Source: CBDFLD01 sp965249005 (GTDB lineage: Bacteria; Acidobacteriota; UBA6911). Taken from it: DNA of 64,000 nucleotides. The DNA lies in NCBI GenBank assembly GCA_965249005.1, contig CBDFLD010000022.1, positions 868,001 to 932,000 of the forward strand, given 5' to 3'. This document shows, one piece after another, positions 36,477 through 44,576 of the stretch. The position numbers and the translations under genes are program-made. Within the stretch, counting starts at the first letter, position 1, and every line of letters begins with the position of its first letter. Under the pieces are notes generated by a model. It had not been told where the DNA came from. It saw only the letters and a list, made by a program, of their open reading frames with translations, and did no database searches.

Positions 36477-36508
36477 TATACTATGAATATATATGTTACA
36501 ATCAGCTA
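35404..36508 (-). mobile_element. IS630-family insertion sequence, apparently complete
   Basis: Inverted repeats can be read at both edges: left GTGGCCTGTAGCACGTGAAT and right (minus strand) GCTGATTGTAACATATATAT, continuing TTCGTAGTA/TTCATAGTA. Each edge is a CTAG, giving the TA duplication within CTAG known for IS630. The left flank is an IS3 orfB fragment and the right flank is the stop codon of the GH127-like gene; these two flanks do not belong together, so recombination has followed insertion. Confidence 0.85.
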
Positions 36509-38212
36509 GTTCTCTATCAAATCAAAGAACGTGAGGTCGGCACCAAAATTGTCCATCGCCACAACCCTGTCGCCACGAAACCGGGCACGAATGTCGCGAG
36601 TCCGGTGCTTCAACACAATTGTCTGAACAGGCAGATCGTATCGAACCGTCACGGGCTGCCCGACGGGTTGTTGTGTAACCAGGAGCGTGTCGCTCGTGAC
36701 CCGTGGCTCGGAAGCGGTTCCGTCAATCACCATTTGTTCCCGCCGCACCCATGACGGCAGGCGTATCCAGAGCGTCCCGGGTTCTTTCAACGTAACGCGC
36801 AGATGGGGATGCGTATAGCGAGATTCGACTTTGATTCGATCCGTTTCGTGATCGAATAGCAGATTGACGTGATGCCCTGCCTGGTCAAACGTCGTGACAT
36901 CTCGATAGGCCTCGCAGAGGGAACCGACTACACCGCCCACAATATCCAGGGTGAACATGACTCCCGGAAAACCTTCCAGTTCCAGAGGCTCATGTCCATA
37001 AGGTGCGGCGTGACCCCAGCCCCCTCGAACACGACGGGCTACGTCTCGTCTCTTGTCGTCGTTTTTGGGATTGGGTGCGGCTTCGATGAACCCGATGTCC
37101 CTCAGCTGTGAAGGCAAGAGGTGACTCCGGATAATCCGCTCCGCATCTTCGAAGTAATTCGAGTAGCCGTAACGCCCGAGAATCAGTTCGCTCTCCAGGA
37201 GGTCACCGCTGGAGTTCCCCTCCCCCACGTCCGGACGGAGGACGGCCGGCTCCCCGGTTTTTTCCACCACCCAGCCGACTTGATCGCGAAGCTCCCACAT
37301 GCCGTTGTCTAGGAACTTCTTCACACGATTCAGCAAACCAATGTCCTGCGTCAGCTGGGCGAGCTGGGCCAGCGACGACAGGACGCAGGCGATCGAGTGC
37401 GTATGGTTGCCCTGAACCGAGATGTCGTACGAGCCATCTTCTGGAAAACGTTCCGCCAGCAGCTTGTCTTTCAAAACAAGGGCGAGCTCCAAAGCAGGTC
37501 CGTATCCGGTTGCCCGGTAGTACTTGACCAGCGGTCCAATGACGCGCGGCAGCGTTCGAACAAAGTTCGACTTCCTATCCACATGGACGATGCCGTGTCG
37601 CTCGAACTGTTTCGAATCCCAACCACGCTCGGGATTCCACAACTCAAAAACCGCTGCGATACAGGCTTCTGCAATCCGTCGCGCCTTCTCGTCATTCCGG
37701 TACTTGACTAAGGCGTACAGCCCGTGCATCCCTTCACGCACGTTGTGCGCCCCGAAATTGATTCGCGGCCCCCCGATGGAGGTGCGGCTCAGGGGCAGGG
37801 CCACTGAACCGCTAAATAAGAGAAAAGCGGCCCGCCGATGCCGCTCGATCGCCTCCTCGTTCAGAGAAATTCCCGCGGCGTCTTCTGCATTGAGCAGAGC
37901 GTTGAGGTGGCGACCTGGAACGCTTGTGTCTTTGTTGAAGTCGAAGAACGCATCCGGCCGGACATGTGCCATCATGAAGGGGAGGTTGTCGTCATCGGCA
38001 TTGAAGATGTTCTGCATGGTGTGACAACCCAGTCGAATCGCATCTCGGATGTCGGTGGCATTTACGTTTTTGAGACGGCCGTACTTGGACGTTCGTGCTT
38101 TAGACCCTTGCCTTCTCGGGTTGCTGTTCCCTACCGCCTGAAATCCCCACGCGATTTCAGCGGCCAGACCGAGGGCTCCGCCTATGAATTTACGACGCGA
38201 ATTCAATGCCAT
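36506..38212 (-). CDS. GH127/DUF1680-like glycoside hydrolase, Tat-exported
   Basis: 568 residues opening with a Tat-like signal NSRRKFIGGALGLAAEIAWG. The body looks like an (alpha/alpha) barrel enzyme (GMHGLYALVKYRNDEKARRIAEA, YRATGYGPALELALVLKDKLL, QGNHTHSIACVLSSLAQLAQ), followed by a C-terminal beta-sandwich (GTLWIRLPSWVRREQMVIDG) typical of beta-L-arabinofuranosidase-type (GH127-like) or unsaturated glycosidase-like proteins. The exact family is uncertain. Its TAG stop at 36506-36508 lies in the CTAG used by IS630, so the C-terminus is retained. A function in plant or algal polysaccharide breakdown is inferred. Confidence 0.7.
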   Translation of the reverse strand: MALNSRRKFIGGALGLAAEIAWGFQAVGNSNPRRQGSKARTSKYGRLKNVNATDIRDAIRLGCHTMQNIFNADDDNLPFMMAHVRPDAFFDFNKDTSVPGRHLNALLNAEDAAGISLNEEAIERHRRAAFLLFSGSVALPLSRTSIGGPRINFGAHNVREGMHGLYALVKYRNDEKARRIAEACIAAVFELWNPERGWDSKQFERHGIVHVDRKSNFVRTLPRVIGPLVKYYRATGYGPALELALVLKDKLLAERFPEDGSYDISVQGNHTHSIACVLSSLAQLAQLTQDIGLLNRVKKFLDNGMWELRDQVGWVVEKTGEPAVLRPDVGEGNSSGDLLESELILGRYGYSNYFEDAERIIRSHLLPSQLRDIGFIEAAPNPKNDDKRRDVARRVRGGWGHAAPYGHEPLELEGFPGVMFTLDIVGGVVGSLCEAYRDVTTFDQAGHHVNLLFDHETDRIKVESRYTHPHLRVTLKEPGTLWIRLPSWVRREQMVIDGTASEPRVTSDTLLVTQQPVGQPVTVRYDLPVQTIVLKHRTRDIRARFRGDRVVAMDNFGADLTFFDLIEN

Positions 38213-38861
38213 TATTACCAGCCAGAGGTTGAACGAGACATCGTTGCATGCTTAATGCGGACTCCACTGGCTGTTCCGGAGTTCAAGCACGTGCGGATAT
38301 TATCCGGAATTTCCAAGTTGGATCTCGGTTCCCAACATAATAGTCTCGAGCCACCATGGGAGCAAGAAAATCCCTGCCCCAGACCAACCATGGATCCAGT
38401 CAACGCATCCCAATGACCCGTTGTCGCCGTGGTGGTAGACCTTCTCACTCCTGCGTCGGCGATTTTCCAGACACGTCGCCACACTCCTTCCATGGCATTC
38501 CAATTCCGGACTCGCAAGCTAACCGCTTGGCAGCGGCAAGGCCCAGATCCGCCTGAGCATTTCACCAAACAACCGACGGCCCAGATGCCCCTCAGCCAAG
38601 AGCAACCAGTAATCGATAGGCACCATCTTCAAAACCTGATTCAACCCTTTGTTGGCTGCGTTGAGGTCGTCTGAACATCCAGCAATACCTGGCGATGTTT
38701 CGCGTTGATTCGTTTGTATCTAGAACATCGTAGATCCGGACTCGACGTGTGCAGTACCACGTCCCTTGTGTTCATTCGAAGGCACATTGTTGCATTCGTA
38801 CATGGACGATGAGGGTGCATTTGCCGCGGGACCTATACCAGCCAGAGCAAGGTTAGAACTG
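38213..38861. other. Intergenic debris, no intact gene
   Basis: About 650 bp with no convincing gene on either strand. A minus-strand stretch at about 38,520-38,650 reads LNQVLKMVPIDYWLLLAEGH and on to a TAG; it looks protein-like but has no start and no recognisable family, so it may be a gene remnant. The segment separates the GH127-like gene from the duplicated leader at 38,862. Confidence 0.4.
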
Positions 38862-38997
38862 TTCAGGACGAGAGAAGCGATACCATTTGGAGTTCCAAAT
38901 CGGAAAGTCCAGGTGAAGTCGGCCACGGGACGCTCATACCACACCTGTGGCCCAACTTTCGCACCGAGTTGCACTGCCATGGAGGCGAGATGTTCCA
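38862..38997 (+). repeat. Duplicated ~136-bp leader, copy A
   Basis: It starts TTCAGGACGAGA and runs to the ATGs of the secreted esterase. It includes the identical stretch GAGTTGCACTGCCATGGAGG (38,967-38,986) also found in copy B (51,007-51,147). Overall the two copies match at roughly 80 percent by eye. Downstream genes are unrelated, so the copy marks a duplicated junction or a mobile end. In copy B the left edge overlaps the IS481 transposase remnant. Confidence 0.7.
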
Positions 38998-40330
38998 GAA
39001 AAAGATAAACGGATGGTTAGCCATGACGATACTAGCAACGGCGGCAGTCGCTCTGTTGGGCATACGTGCCGAAGCGCTGGGAGCTCAGCGCCAACTCGCG
39101 AGCACCGGAAGGTTCAACCTGGTCGATTCCTTCACTCTCAACGACGGCAGGAAGGTTGAGACGGTGGAGCTGCCAGACTGCCGTTGTTTTCAGCCTAACA
39201 CCCAGTTTGGCCAGATCGACGATCATGACCGAAAATTCGTCAACAGCGACTGGGGCAATCATGAATTCGTCCTTGTGCTGCCGGCAAACTATTCGGCCGG
39301 ATCGTTCCCGGTCTTCCTCCACCTCCGGGGAGGCGGATTCGCCTGGGTGGACACGTCGATTCCAGCCGACCAGATCCCTTCGAACGCGAAGGGCGTGCTC
39401 TGGGACGAGGCCCGCACCGAAGGAATGCATTTCGGCTTCCCGCTGCTCTCGACCCAGTGGTGGAACAGAAAGCACGCCTACAGCGCCCTGACGTTTGAGC
39501 CCGTCGAGGAAGTGCCCAGTCAACGAGGAAACCCGAGCACGTTTATCAGTCAGTTGAGCAAGCGGTTTCCGGACTGGGGAATCATTTATCCCAGCTACTG
39601 TTCACGCGACGCATACGTTGGTCGGGGGGAAACAGGACCGGATGGTCAGCGCTTCGGTTACTTGGCGCTGCTGGAGGCTCTCGATTACGTGGAAACCAAG
39701 TACGGGATCGACCGGATGTTCGTCGGAGGGACCTCCGCCGGCGGCTTGGGCGCGGCCGTCGTAGCCAGAGATCTGCCGAAGGACCGACCCGACCTCGAGC
39801 TCCTGGGAGCGATTATCGACAGCGGACCGGCCGAGGGCAGAGGCTATGCCACCCTCAAGGACGACGGCGTGGTGGCCGGTCTCCGTCAAATCGCGCTCGA
39901 TGACGGCACCAAGGCCTGGATCCCCTGCGACCATCCTCTACAGAACATGGGGCGCGGATTGGCAGCCATCCGCTTTCTCGACTTTTCCCTGACCCGAGCG
40001 ATCGAGGAGGGACAGATCACCGTTCCTCTCTTCCACGCCTGGCAGAGCCGGGACAACATCACACTCTGCGGAGACCTAGAATTCTCGAGGCAGTTTATGG
40101 ACGGTGCCATTGCGCGAGCCATCACAAAGCACAACCCGGCAGGAGCGTCCGTGAGCTACCAGCAATGCGAGGGGACCACACGCGCATGCGCCCAGGAAAC
40201 CCCGACACCCGTCGAGAAGTGCGCTCCCGAGAAGATCGTTCAGGTTCCGTGCTCGAAACACGGCGTCCTCGCAGGCGGTCCCAGGGTCGCCGATGCCCTC
40301 GCATGGATGGAGCGTGTGATGAAGAAATGA
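38990..40330 (+). CDS. Secreted alpha/beta hydrolase, pectin acetylesterase-like
   Basis: 446 residues from the ATG at 38990, which leads into a signal peptide (WLAMTILATAAVALLGIRAEALG). An in-frame TTG at 38969 would add residues encoded by the duplicated leader and is less likely. Features are FLHLRGGGFAW (oxyanion loop), FVGGTSAGGLGAAV (GxSxGG nucleophile elbow at about residue 250) and a Cys-rich C-terminal part with PCSKHGV (candidate His). The pattern is close to pectin acetylesterase/Notum-like esterases, but the assignment is tentative. A 47-bp piece of this gene (40,043-40,089) recurs at 51,881. Confidence 0.7.
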   Translation: MFQKKINGWLAMTILATAAVALLGIRAEALGAQRQLASTGRFNLVDSFTLNDGRKVETVELPDCRCFQPNTQFGQIDDHDRKFVNSDWGNHEFVLVLPANYSAGSFPVFLHLRGGGFAWVDTSIPADQIPSNAKGVLWDEARTEGMHFGFPLLSTQWWNRKHAYSALTFEPVEEVPSQRGNPSTFISQLSKRFPDWGIIYPSYCSRDAYVGRGETGPDGQRFGYLALLEALDYVETKYGIDRMFVGGTSAGGLGAAVVARDLPKDRPDLELLGAIIDSGPAEGRGYATLKDDGVVAGLRQIALDDGTKAWIPCDHPLQNMGRGLAAIRFLDFSLTRAIEEGQITVPLFHAWQSRDNITLCGDLEFSRQFMDGAIARAITKHNPAGASVSYQQCEGTTRACAQETPTPVEKCAPEKIVQVPCSKHGVLAGGPRVADALAWMERVMKK

Positions 40331-40378
40331 GCGGTCGCTCCCCCGGGCGGTGCTGCCTCTGACTCGTGAGAACTACAC

Positions 40379-40425
40379 CGGGAATTCAACCGTATCCCCG
40401 ACGGAAATTACTCCTTCGGTGAGGT
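40379..40425 (-). pseudogene. Remnant of a MOSC-domain gene 3' end
   Basis: On the minus strand this encodes LTEGVISVGDTVEFPG, almost the same as the end of the intact MOSC protein at 53,511-53,978 (LTEGVISVGDTIEYPG). No upstream MOSC sequence remains. It sits right after the secreted esterase, in the same relative order as at the 51-54 kb locus. Confidence 0.65.
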
Positions 40426-40698
40426 GCGGCGTTGTTGTTCTGCTGGGGGCGGTGTGTACCGCTAGAGCCCAGAACCAGGGGTTCAAGGGGCTCCTAGCCT
40501 GTGGTAGGTGGACCCGCGCAACATCAACAGCAGGTTGTCCGCCCCGGGCCAAAACACCATGCAGGTTCTTGACCGTTTCCGGGATGTCCTCACCGGGCCG
40601 CAGAACGACGAGGCCCCGTACGAACTCGTGTCGGAGAAGCTGGAGTCCAGGTGAGAACCTTTATCGGTTATACTACCGTGAGACTGGGGGTGGCCATT

Positions 40699-41007
40699 AT
40701 GGGATCGAAGATCTGGTCGGAGAAGATTTCAATGGCCAAATTAGGAGGCCTACTTGGAGCAACGGGGCCATCGGCATGGATCATGTGCCTAATCTACGTT
40801 GGCATCTTCACTGAAGAAAATCCGAGTTCCACATCCGGGGTTGGTCTTGTTTTCGCTCCCATATTCGCTGGGGGTGTAGGCGTCATCGGCGGTTGCATCG
40901 GATATTTTATAGGAGGCATTGTTACACTGATTCCTGTTTTTGGGAAACGTGAGATGACGCGTCAAACCCTTCGTGCCTATGATGATGAGACGCCTACCCT
41001 CTGTTAA
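40699..41007 (+). CDS. Small membrane protein, hypothetical
   Basis: 102 residues from the ATG at 40699; an upstream GTG at 40651 would give 118. Two transmembrane helices are evident (PSAWIMCLIYVGIFTEENP and GVIGGCIGYFIGGIVTLIPVFG), separated by a Gly/Phe-rich stretch. The C-terminus is short and polar. No family is recognised. It lies in a patch of remnants, so its functionality is uncertain. Confidence 0.45.
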   Translation: MGSKIWSEKISMAKLGGLLGATGPSAWIMCLIYVGIFTEENPSSTSGVGLVFAPIFAGGVGVIGGCIGYFIGGIVTLIPVFGKREMTRQTLRAYDDETPTLC

Positions 41008-41018
41008 ATTAATGTAGG

Positions 41019-41549
41019 GTGGGGAGACAATCAGAGATGGGAATCTCAGCAAATATGAGAAAAGCGGTAGGAATGGTTGGCGTGAAGCGAAGAGAAGGCG
41101 AGCGTAGCGAGCCTGAACGAAGCGAAGGGTCAACCATTCCTGAAACATCAGGCCAGGCCCATACCGAAGCGGGGCGTGCTAGTGCCGATCCGGAAGTGAC
41201 CACCAAAGCCGTGCGCCGGCGATTCACGGCCGGATACAAACGTCGGATTCTGCAGGAGGCAGATCGATGCGGCCCGGGAAAAGTCGCTGGTCTGTTGCGG
41301 CGTGAAGGCTTGTATTCGTCGCATCTGACCAATTGGCGCAAGCAGCGGGAGACGGGTGAGCTTGCCGGTTTGGAGCCGCAGAAACGGGGCAAGAAGCCAA
41401 TTCCGAGCAATCCCCTGGCAGGAGAAGTACGGCGGTTGAACCGAGAGAAGGATCAACTGCAGAAGCGCCTGCGTCAGGCGGAGACCATCATCGAAGCCCA
41501 AAAAAAACTCTGCGACGTACTGGGTCTGACCGTTCCGCCGATCGATTAG
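41019..41549 (+). CDS. IS3-family orfA-type transposase subunit without orfB
   Basis: 176 codons. The genuine part begins around VRRRFTAGYKRRILQEADRC and continues RREGLYSSHLTNWRKQRETG, then a coiled coil (LAGEVRRLNREKDQLQKRLRQAE) and ends in AQKKLCDVLGLTVPP. This is a complete HTH orfA of an IS3-type element, different from the copies at 35 and 61 kb. No orfB follows within 300 bp. The N-terminal 50 residues are low-quality and overlap an inverted repeat (GGAATGGTTG at 41,070; CAACCATTCC at 41,131). Confidence 0.75.
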   Translation: MGRQSEMGISANMRKAVGMVGVKRREGERSEPERSEGSTIPETSGQAHTEAGRASADPEVTTKAVRRRFTAGYKRRILQEADRCGPGKVAGLLRREGLYSSHLTNWRKQRETGELAGLEPQKRGKKPIPSNPLAGEVRRLNREKDQLQKRLRQAETIIEAQKKLCDVLGLTVPPID

Positions 41550-41880
41550 AACGGGAGCAACGAATGATCGTAAATCGAAATTGAAAGAGTGTGATTAAAG
41601 AGTTAGGATATCTCTTCATACGGGCCTGTTTCCAAGAAGTCGGATTGACACAGCAGGGGTCACTCCTAGAGAGCGTCCATGGGATCTTGACGCTAGCAGA
41701 TGCGAGCGAGTGTCCATATGCGAGGAAAGGACCAGTGGGTAATGTACAAATGTTTTTGAGCTTTCGGGGGGTCGGCTATGCCAACAAAAAGTCGAATAAA
41801 TCATTGGGAACCGTTTATCCAGATCTTGACCGCTGGGTCGGTGGACACAGTTGACTTGCAATTCTGAAAGGAGTCTTTTG
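41550..41880. other. Intergenic upstream of the PspA cluster
   Basis: About 330 bp with no supported gene. It runs from the IS3 orfA stop to the first gene of the PspA cluster, so it should contain that operon's promoter. I see no clear sigma-54 -24/-12 element of the kind that drives E. coli pspA, although I could only scan by eye. Confidence 0.4.
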
Positions 41881-42309
41881 ATGGAGGAAGTGATGGAAAA
41901 GGAGACCGTGAATCGAGACGAGGTCCAAACCCTTCTTGTAGAGCACGGCTGTGAAGTGGAGGCTGTCGGTAACGACACCCTTAGGATCAAGGACTTGGAC
42001 AGCGGCATTACCATGCACGCGGTATTAGAGGATAACATTCTCTTCGGCACCGTAACCTGCATGATCGTCCCGGCAGAAAAGATCACACCCTCGGTCATGA
42101 AGAAAATGCTGGACGCGAACAACGGCATTTCCACTTCTGGATTCCAGCTCTACGATCGGGAGGATGGCACCGTCGTTGTGACGTTGAACAACTTCTGCAA
42201 GCTGTTGGCGATGGGCACAGACGACCACGACGACATTCTATCTTGTCTGGAATTCCTGGCCATTGACGCCGTAGCCGCGCGAGAGCTACTTTCAGAGATG
42301 ATCGAATAA
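41881..42309 (+). CDS. YjfI/YbjN-like protein (DUF2170-type), first gene of the PspA cluster
   Basis: 142 residues, start ATG 41881 preceded by GAAAGGAG. The fold pattern is alpha/beta: QTLLVEHGCEVEAVGNDTLRI, an inner strand FGTVTCMIVPAEKITPS, MKKMLDANNGISTSGFQLYD, a strand FCKLLAMGTDDHDDILSCLEFL and a C-terminal helix AARELLSEMIE. It matches by layout E. coli YjfI, which is encoded next to the PspA paralogue YjfJ, and the related YbjN fold. YbjN-like proteins have been proposed to act as chaperone or regulatory adaptors. It begins a same-strand series of eight genes. Confidence 0.75.
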   Translation: MEEVMEKETVNRDEVQTLLVEHGCEVEAVGNDTLRIKDLDSGITMHAVLEDNILFGTVTCMIVPAEKITPSVMKKMLDANNGISTSGFQLYDREDGTVVVTLNNFCKLLAMGTDDHDDILSCLEFLAIDAVAARELLSEMIE

Positions 42310-42389
42310 ACGGCGGTCAGAGCTTGTATATGGGCACACAGAGACTTGAAGAATTGTGAAACGGTGACAGACAGTAAGGAGATAATTAC

Positions 42390-43076
42390 ATGGGTTTCTT
42401 GTCAAACGTTTTTGGCCGGGCTGGGCGAGTTGCCCGGGGGCAAATGAACAAAAGCATCGACGTCATTGAGGATTCCACATTCGAAGATACCGTCAAGCAG
42501 ACGGTCCGAGACATGAAGACTGAACTGAACAAGGTTGTTCGCTCCTCCGCCGAGGCCATGAGCAACCACAATCGGCTGGAGGCCGAGTACCAAAAGTATG
42601 TGCGGCAGGCCAACGAATGGAAGGAGAGGGCAAAAAAGGCACTCGAAGCGGGAAATGAAGATTTGGCCAAAAAGGCGCTGGCCAAGAAAGCCGAGTGTGA
42701 CAAACAAACAGCATCCATGCAATCTTCCGTCGACGCCGCACGCGAAACTCGAGATCGACTGAAGGCGACAGTAAGCGAGCTGAAGCAAAAGATCGAGGGG
42801 GCCGAGCGCAACGCTGGAACGCTAATCGCTCGAAAAAACGCGGCACGGGCGCAGAAGAAGGTAGCTCAGGCCTTGGCGGGCGTGGGAGAAGCCGACAATG
42901 CGTTTACCGCACTCGACAGTTTTGAAGAGTCCGTCGCTAGAGAGGAGGCCACGGCGCGCGCCTATGACGATATGGCCACAAGTCCCGATGCGGATCTTGA
43001 GAAGGAATTTGAAACGCTCGACACTACCAGTACGGACGCAGATTTGGAGGCCCTCAAGAAAGAAATGGGCGAATAG
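42390..43076 (+). CDS. pspA: PspA/IM30-family membrane-stress protein
   Basis: 228 residues, almost entirely helical coiled coil as expected for PspA/ESCRT-III-like proteins. The N-terminus (GFLSNVFGRAGRVARGQMNKSIDVIED) gives the amphipathic helix that inserts into stressed membranes. Heptad-rich helices follow (KERAKKALEAGNEDLAKKALAKKAECDKQ; RAQKKVAQALAGVGEADNAF). The acidic C-terminus (DLEALKKEMGE) matches the YjfJ branch rather than E. coli PspA. The protein is expected to polymerise on the inner membrane and preserve its integrity. An 80-bp gap separates it from the YjfI-like gene. Confidence 0.92.
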   Translation: MGFLSNVFGRAGRVARGQMNKSIDVIEDSTFEDTVKQTVRDMKTELNKVVRSSAEAMSNHNRLEAEYQKYVRQANEWKERAKKALEAGNEDLAKKALAKKAECDKQTASMQSSVDAARETRDRLKATVSELKQKIEGAERNAGTLIARKNAARAQKKVAQALAGVGEADNAFTALDSFEESVAREEATARAYDDMATSPDADLEKEFETLDTTSTDADLEALKKEMGE

Positions 43077-43172
43077 TCGCTGTGTCTTGGAGGCAAAGGT
43101 CTGCATTTGTGGGGGGGGTCTCAAGGGCAATCAGACCGACGCCTTATCCACATTTCCAACAGATATTCGAGC

Positions 43173-43805
43173 ATGGCTCCTAGCTCTATCATCCTGGTTG
43201 TGGTCCTCGGCGTCATCCTTTTGGTGTTATTGACGATGCTCTTTCGAAAAGACAAAAAATCACCGTCCCCACGTTTTGAGAAAGATCTATCGAACCTGAT
43301 CATTACCGATGCCCGCCAGGGGGATGGAGTTTCGGTCATGGGTGCGGGAGACGAGTTCGAAGACCTGGACTTTGTCGTGGATCGCCGCAACCGATACGAG
43401 TCGGATGACGAAACGTGGCATGAGCTCAGCGGCCTCTACAAAGGTCGCCGGATTTTTTTGGAGTATTCCGAGGATGATGAGGTGGAAGTCACGTTGAATC
43501 TGAGTCGTCAGGAATTGAAGCTCTCCGACCTCGGGCTTACAGAAGACGACCTCGTTCGAATGGATGAAGAACAAAGCGCATCCAATAGTTTGGCCTTCGA
43601 AGGTCAGGCGTGGCATTATGTCACCAGTCGCGAGGTTGGATACATTAGAGACGGTCGTGGAGAAGGGGAAGGTTATTACACCTGGACCTTTGAAAGCGAG
43701 GACAAGAAGCGCGAGCTCTTCATCGAAAAATGGGAAGGGGAACCCTTTAAGGCAGGTGTTGCGAGCGTTCTGAATCCAAACGACATTAAAGTCTATCGCT
43801 CCTAA
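43173..43805 (+). CDS. DUF4178-family protein with N-terminal membrane anchor
   Basis: 210 residues from the ATG at 43173. One transmembrane helix (SIILVVVLGVILLVLLTMLF) is followed by a basic stop-transfer (RKDKKSP), then a soluble acidic domain: ARQGDGVSVMGAGDEFEDLDFVVDRRNRY, ETWHELSGLYKGRRIFLEYSEDD, LSDLGLTEDDLVRMDEEQ and REVGYIRDGRGEGEGYYTWTFE. The GDxV..G..EFEDLDFxV and W.E..G...gr..F.E patterns fit DUF4178, repeatedly found with DUF350, PspA and aminopropyltransferase genes. Function is unknown; it likely faces the cytosol. Confidence 0.8.
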   Translation: MAPSSIILVVVLGVILLVLLTMLFRKDKKSPSPRFEKDLSNLIITDARQGDGVSVMGAGDEFEDLDFVVDRRNRYESDDETWHELSGLYKGRRIFLEYSEDDEVEVTLNLSRQELKLSDLGLTEDDLVRMDEEQSASNSLAFEGQAWHYVTSREVGYIRDGRGEGEGYYTWTFESEDKKRELFIEKWEGEPFKAGVASVLNPNDIKVYRS

Positions 43806-43951
43806 CTTGCACTCGTCCAGGCGAATAGATCGAGGACGTTTTACAAGACTGTCAAAGCCTCCCGATGCTTTGTGCGGCATTTGGAACCGCAACTGAGAGA
43901 GGAAACTTGCCGGAGCCTACGAACTCGGCTAGGGAAACATCTCAAAAAACA

Positions 43952-44575
43952 ATGAACGAAGCGAAGCAAACCATAGTTGCCAATCCAGACTTCACCGGTT
44001 ATGTCGACCAGTCGCCCGCTGCGCTCGGGTTAGCCATATGCCAACGCACCATTGATCCCGAGTTGTTTCGGGTGTTTGCGCAGGAAATACGCCGGTGGGA
44101 CGATCTCTCGTTGACTCTCACGGTCATTGGCGCCAGTCACCTTGTCAACGTCGAATGGGAGAACGGTCGCCTGAGCGAGGTGCTATCTTGCGCTACTGAG
44201 TCCGTTCCTGACCCCGCCATGGTTCTTCCGGTGAGAGGTATCGTGGAACGAGACATAAAATACAAGAGTCCAAGCTTCGAATACGGGTTCAATCTGAAGC
44301 TCGAATCGCTATTACCTAATGCCAAGACGCTACCTGACCACGTCGTTCCCAGGTGTGCCGATCAGGCGTCGGCTTCATTCCCCAGCCGTCCGGGATGTCC
44401 CAATGCCGTTACGATCGTCGGCGCCGATTACTATCCAGACGGATCGATGCCACAGAAGCAAGGCTCGGAGCCAGTTTCTACAGATGTCCTGGAGATCCGA
44501 TCCGTCCATTGGTACCAGTCCGAAAACCTTGCGGTGGTTAGCCAGTCACGTCTGACGTTCACGAGGGGGAGTTAG
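43952..44575 (+). CDS. DUF2617-family protein
   Basis: About 207 residues from the ATG at 43952 (AGGGAAA upstream); a TTG at 43907 after GAGAGGA and an ATG at 43865 are in frame. The core LSLTLTVIGASHLVNVEW (with the GASH motif), LSEVLSCATESVPD and FEYGFNLKLESL follow the DUF2617 pattern (LxGASH then ..E.vaC). The C-terminal half contains HWYQSENLAVVSQSRLTF. The function is unknown. It is joined to the next gene by overlapping stop and start context (GTTAGCATGG), so translation is probably coupled. Confidence 0.72.
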   Translation: MNEAKQTIVANPDFTGYVDQSPAALGLAICQRTIDPELFRVFAQEIRRWDDLSLTLTVIGASHLVNVEWENGRLSEVLSCATESVPDPAMVLPVRGIVERDIKYKSPSFEYGFNLKLESLLPNAKTLPDHVVPRCADQASASFPSRPGCPNAVTIVGADYYPDGSMPQKQGSEPVSTDVLEIRSVHWYQSENLAVVSQSRLTFTRGS

Positions 44576-44576
44576 C

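Noticed and set aside
35493..36509. 338-codon plus-strand frame
   Set aside because: Antisense of the IS630 transposase.
41070..41140. Inverted repeat GGAATGGTTG/CAACCATTCC around a Glu/Arg-rich repeat-like segment
   Set aside because: Could be a REP-like or IS-end structure, but only one copy is seen, so it is mentioned only with the orfA entry.
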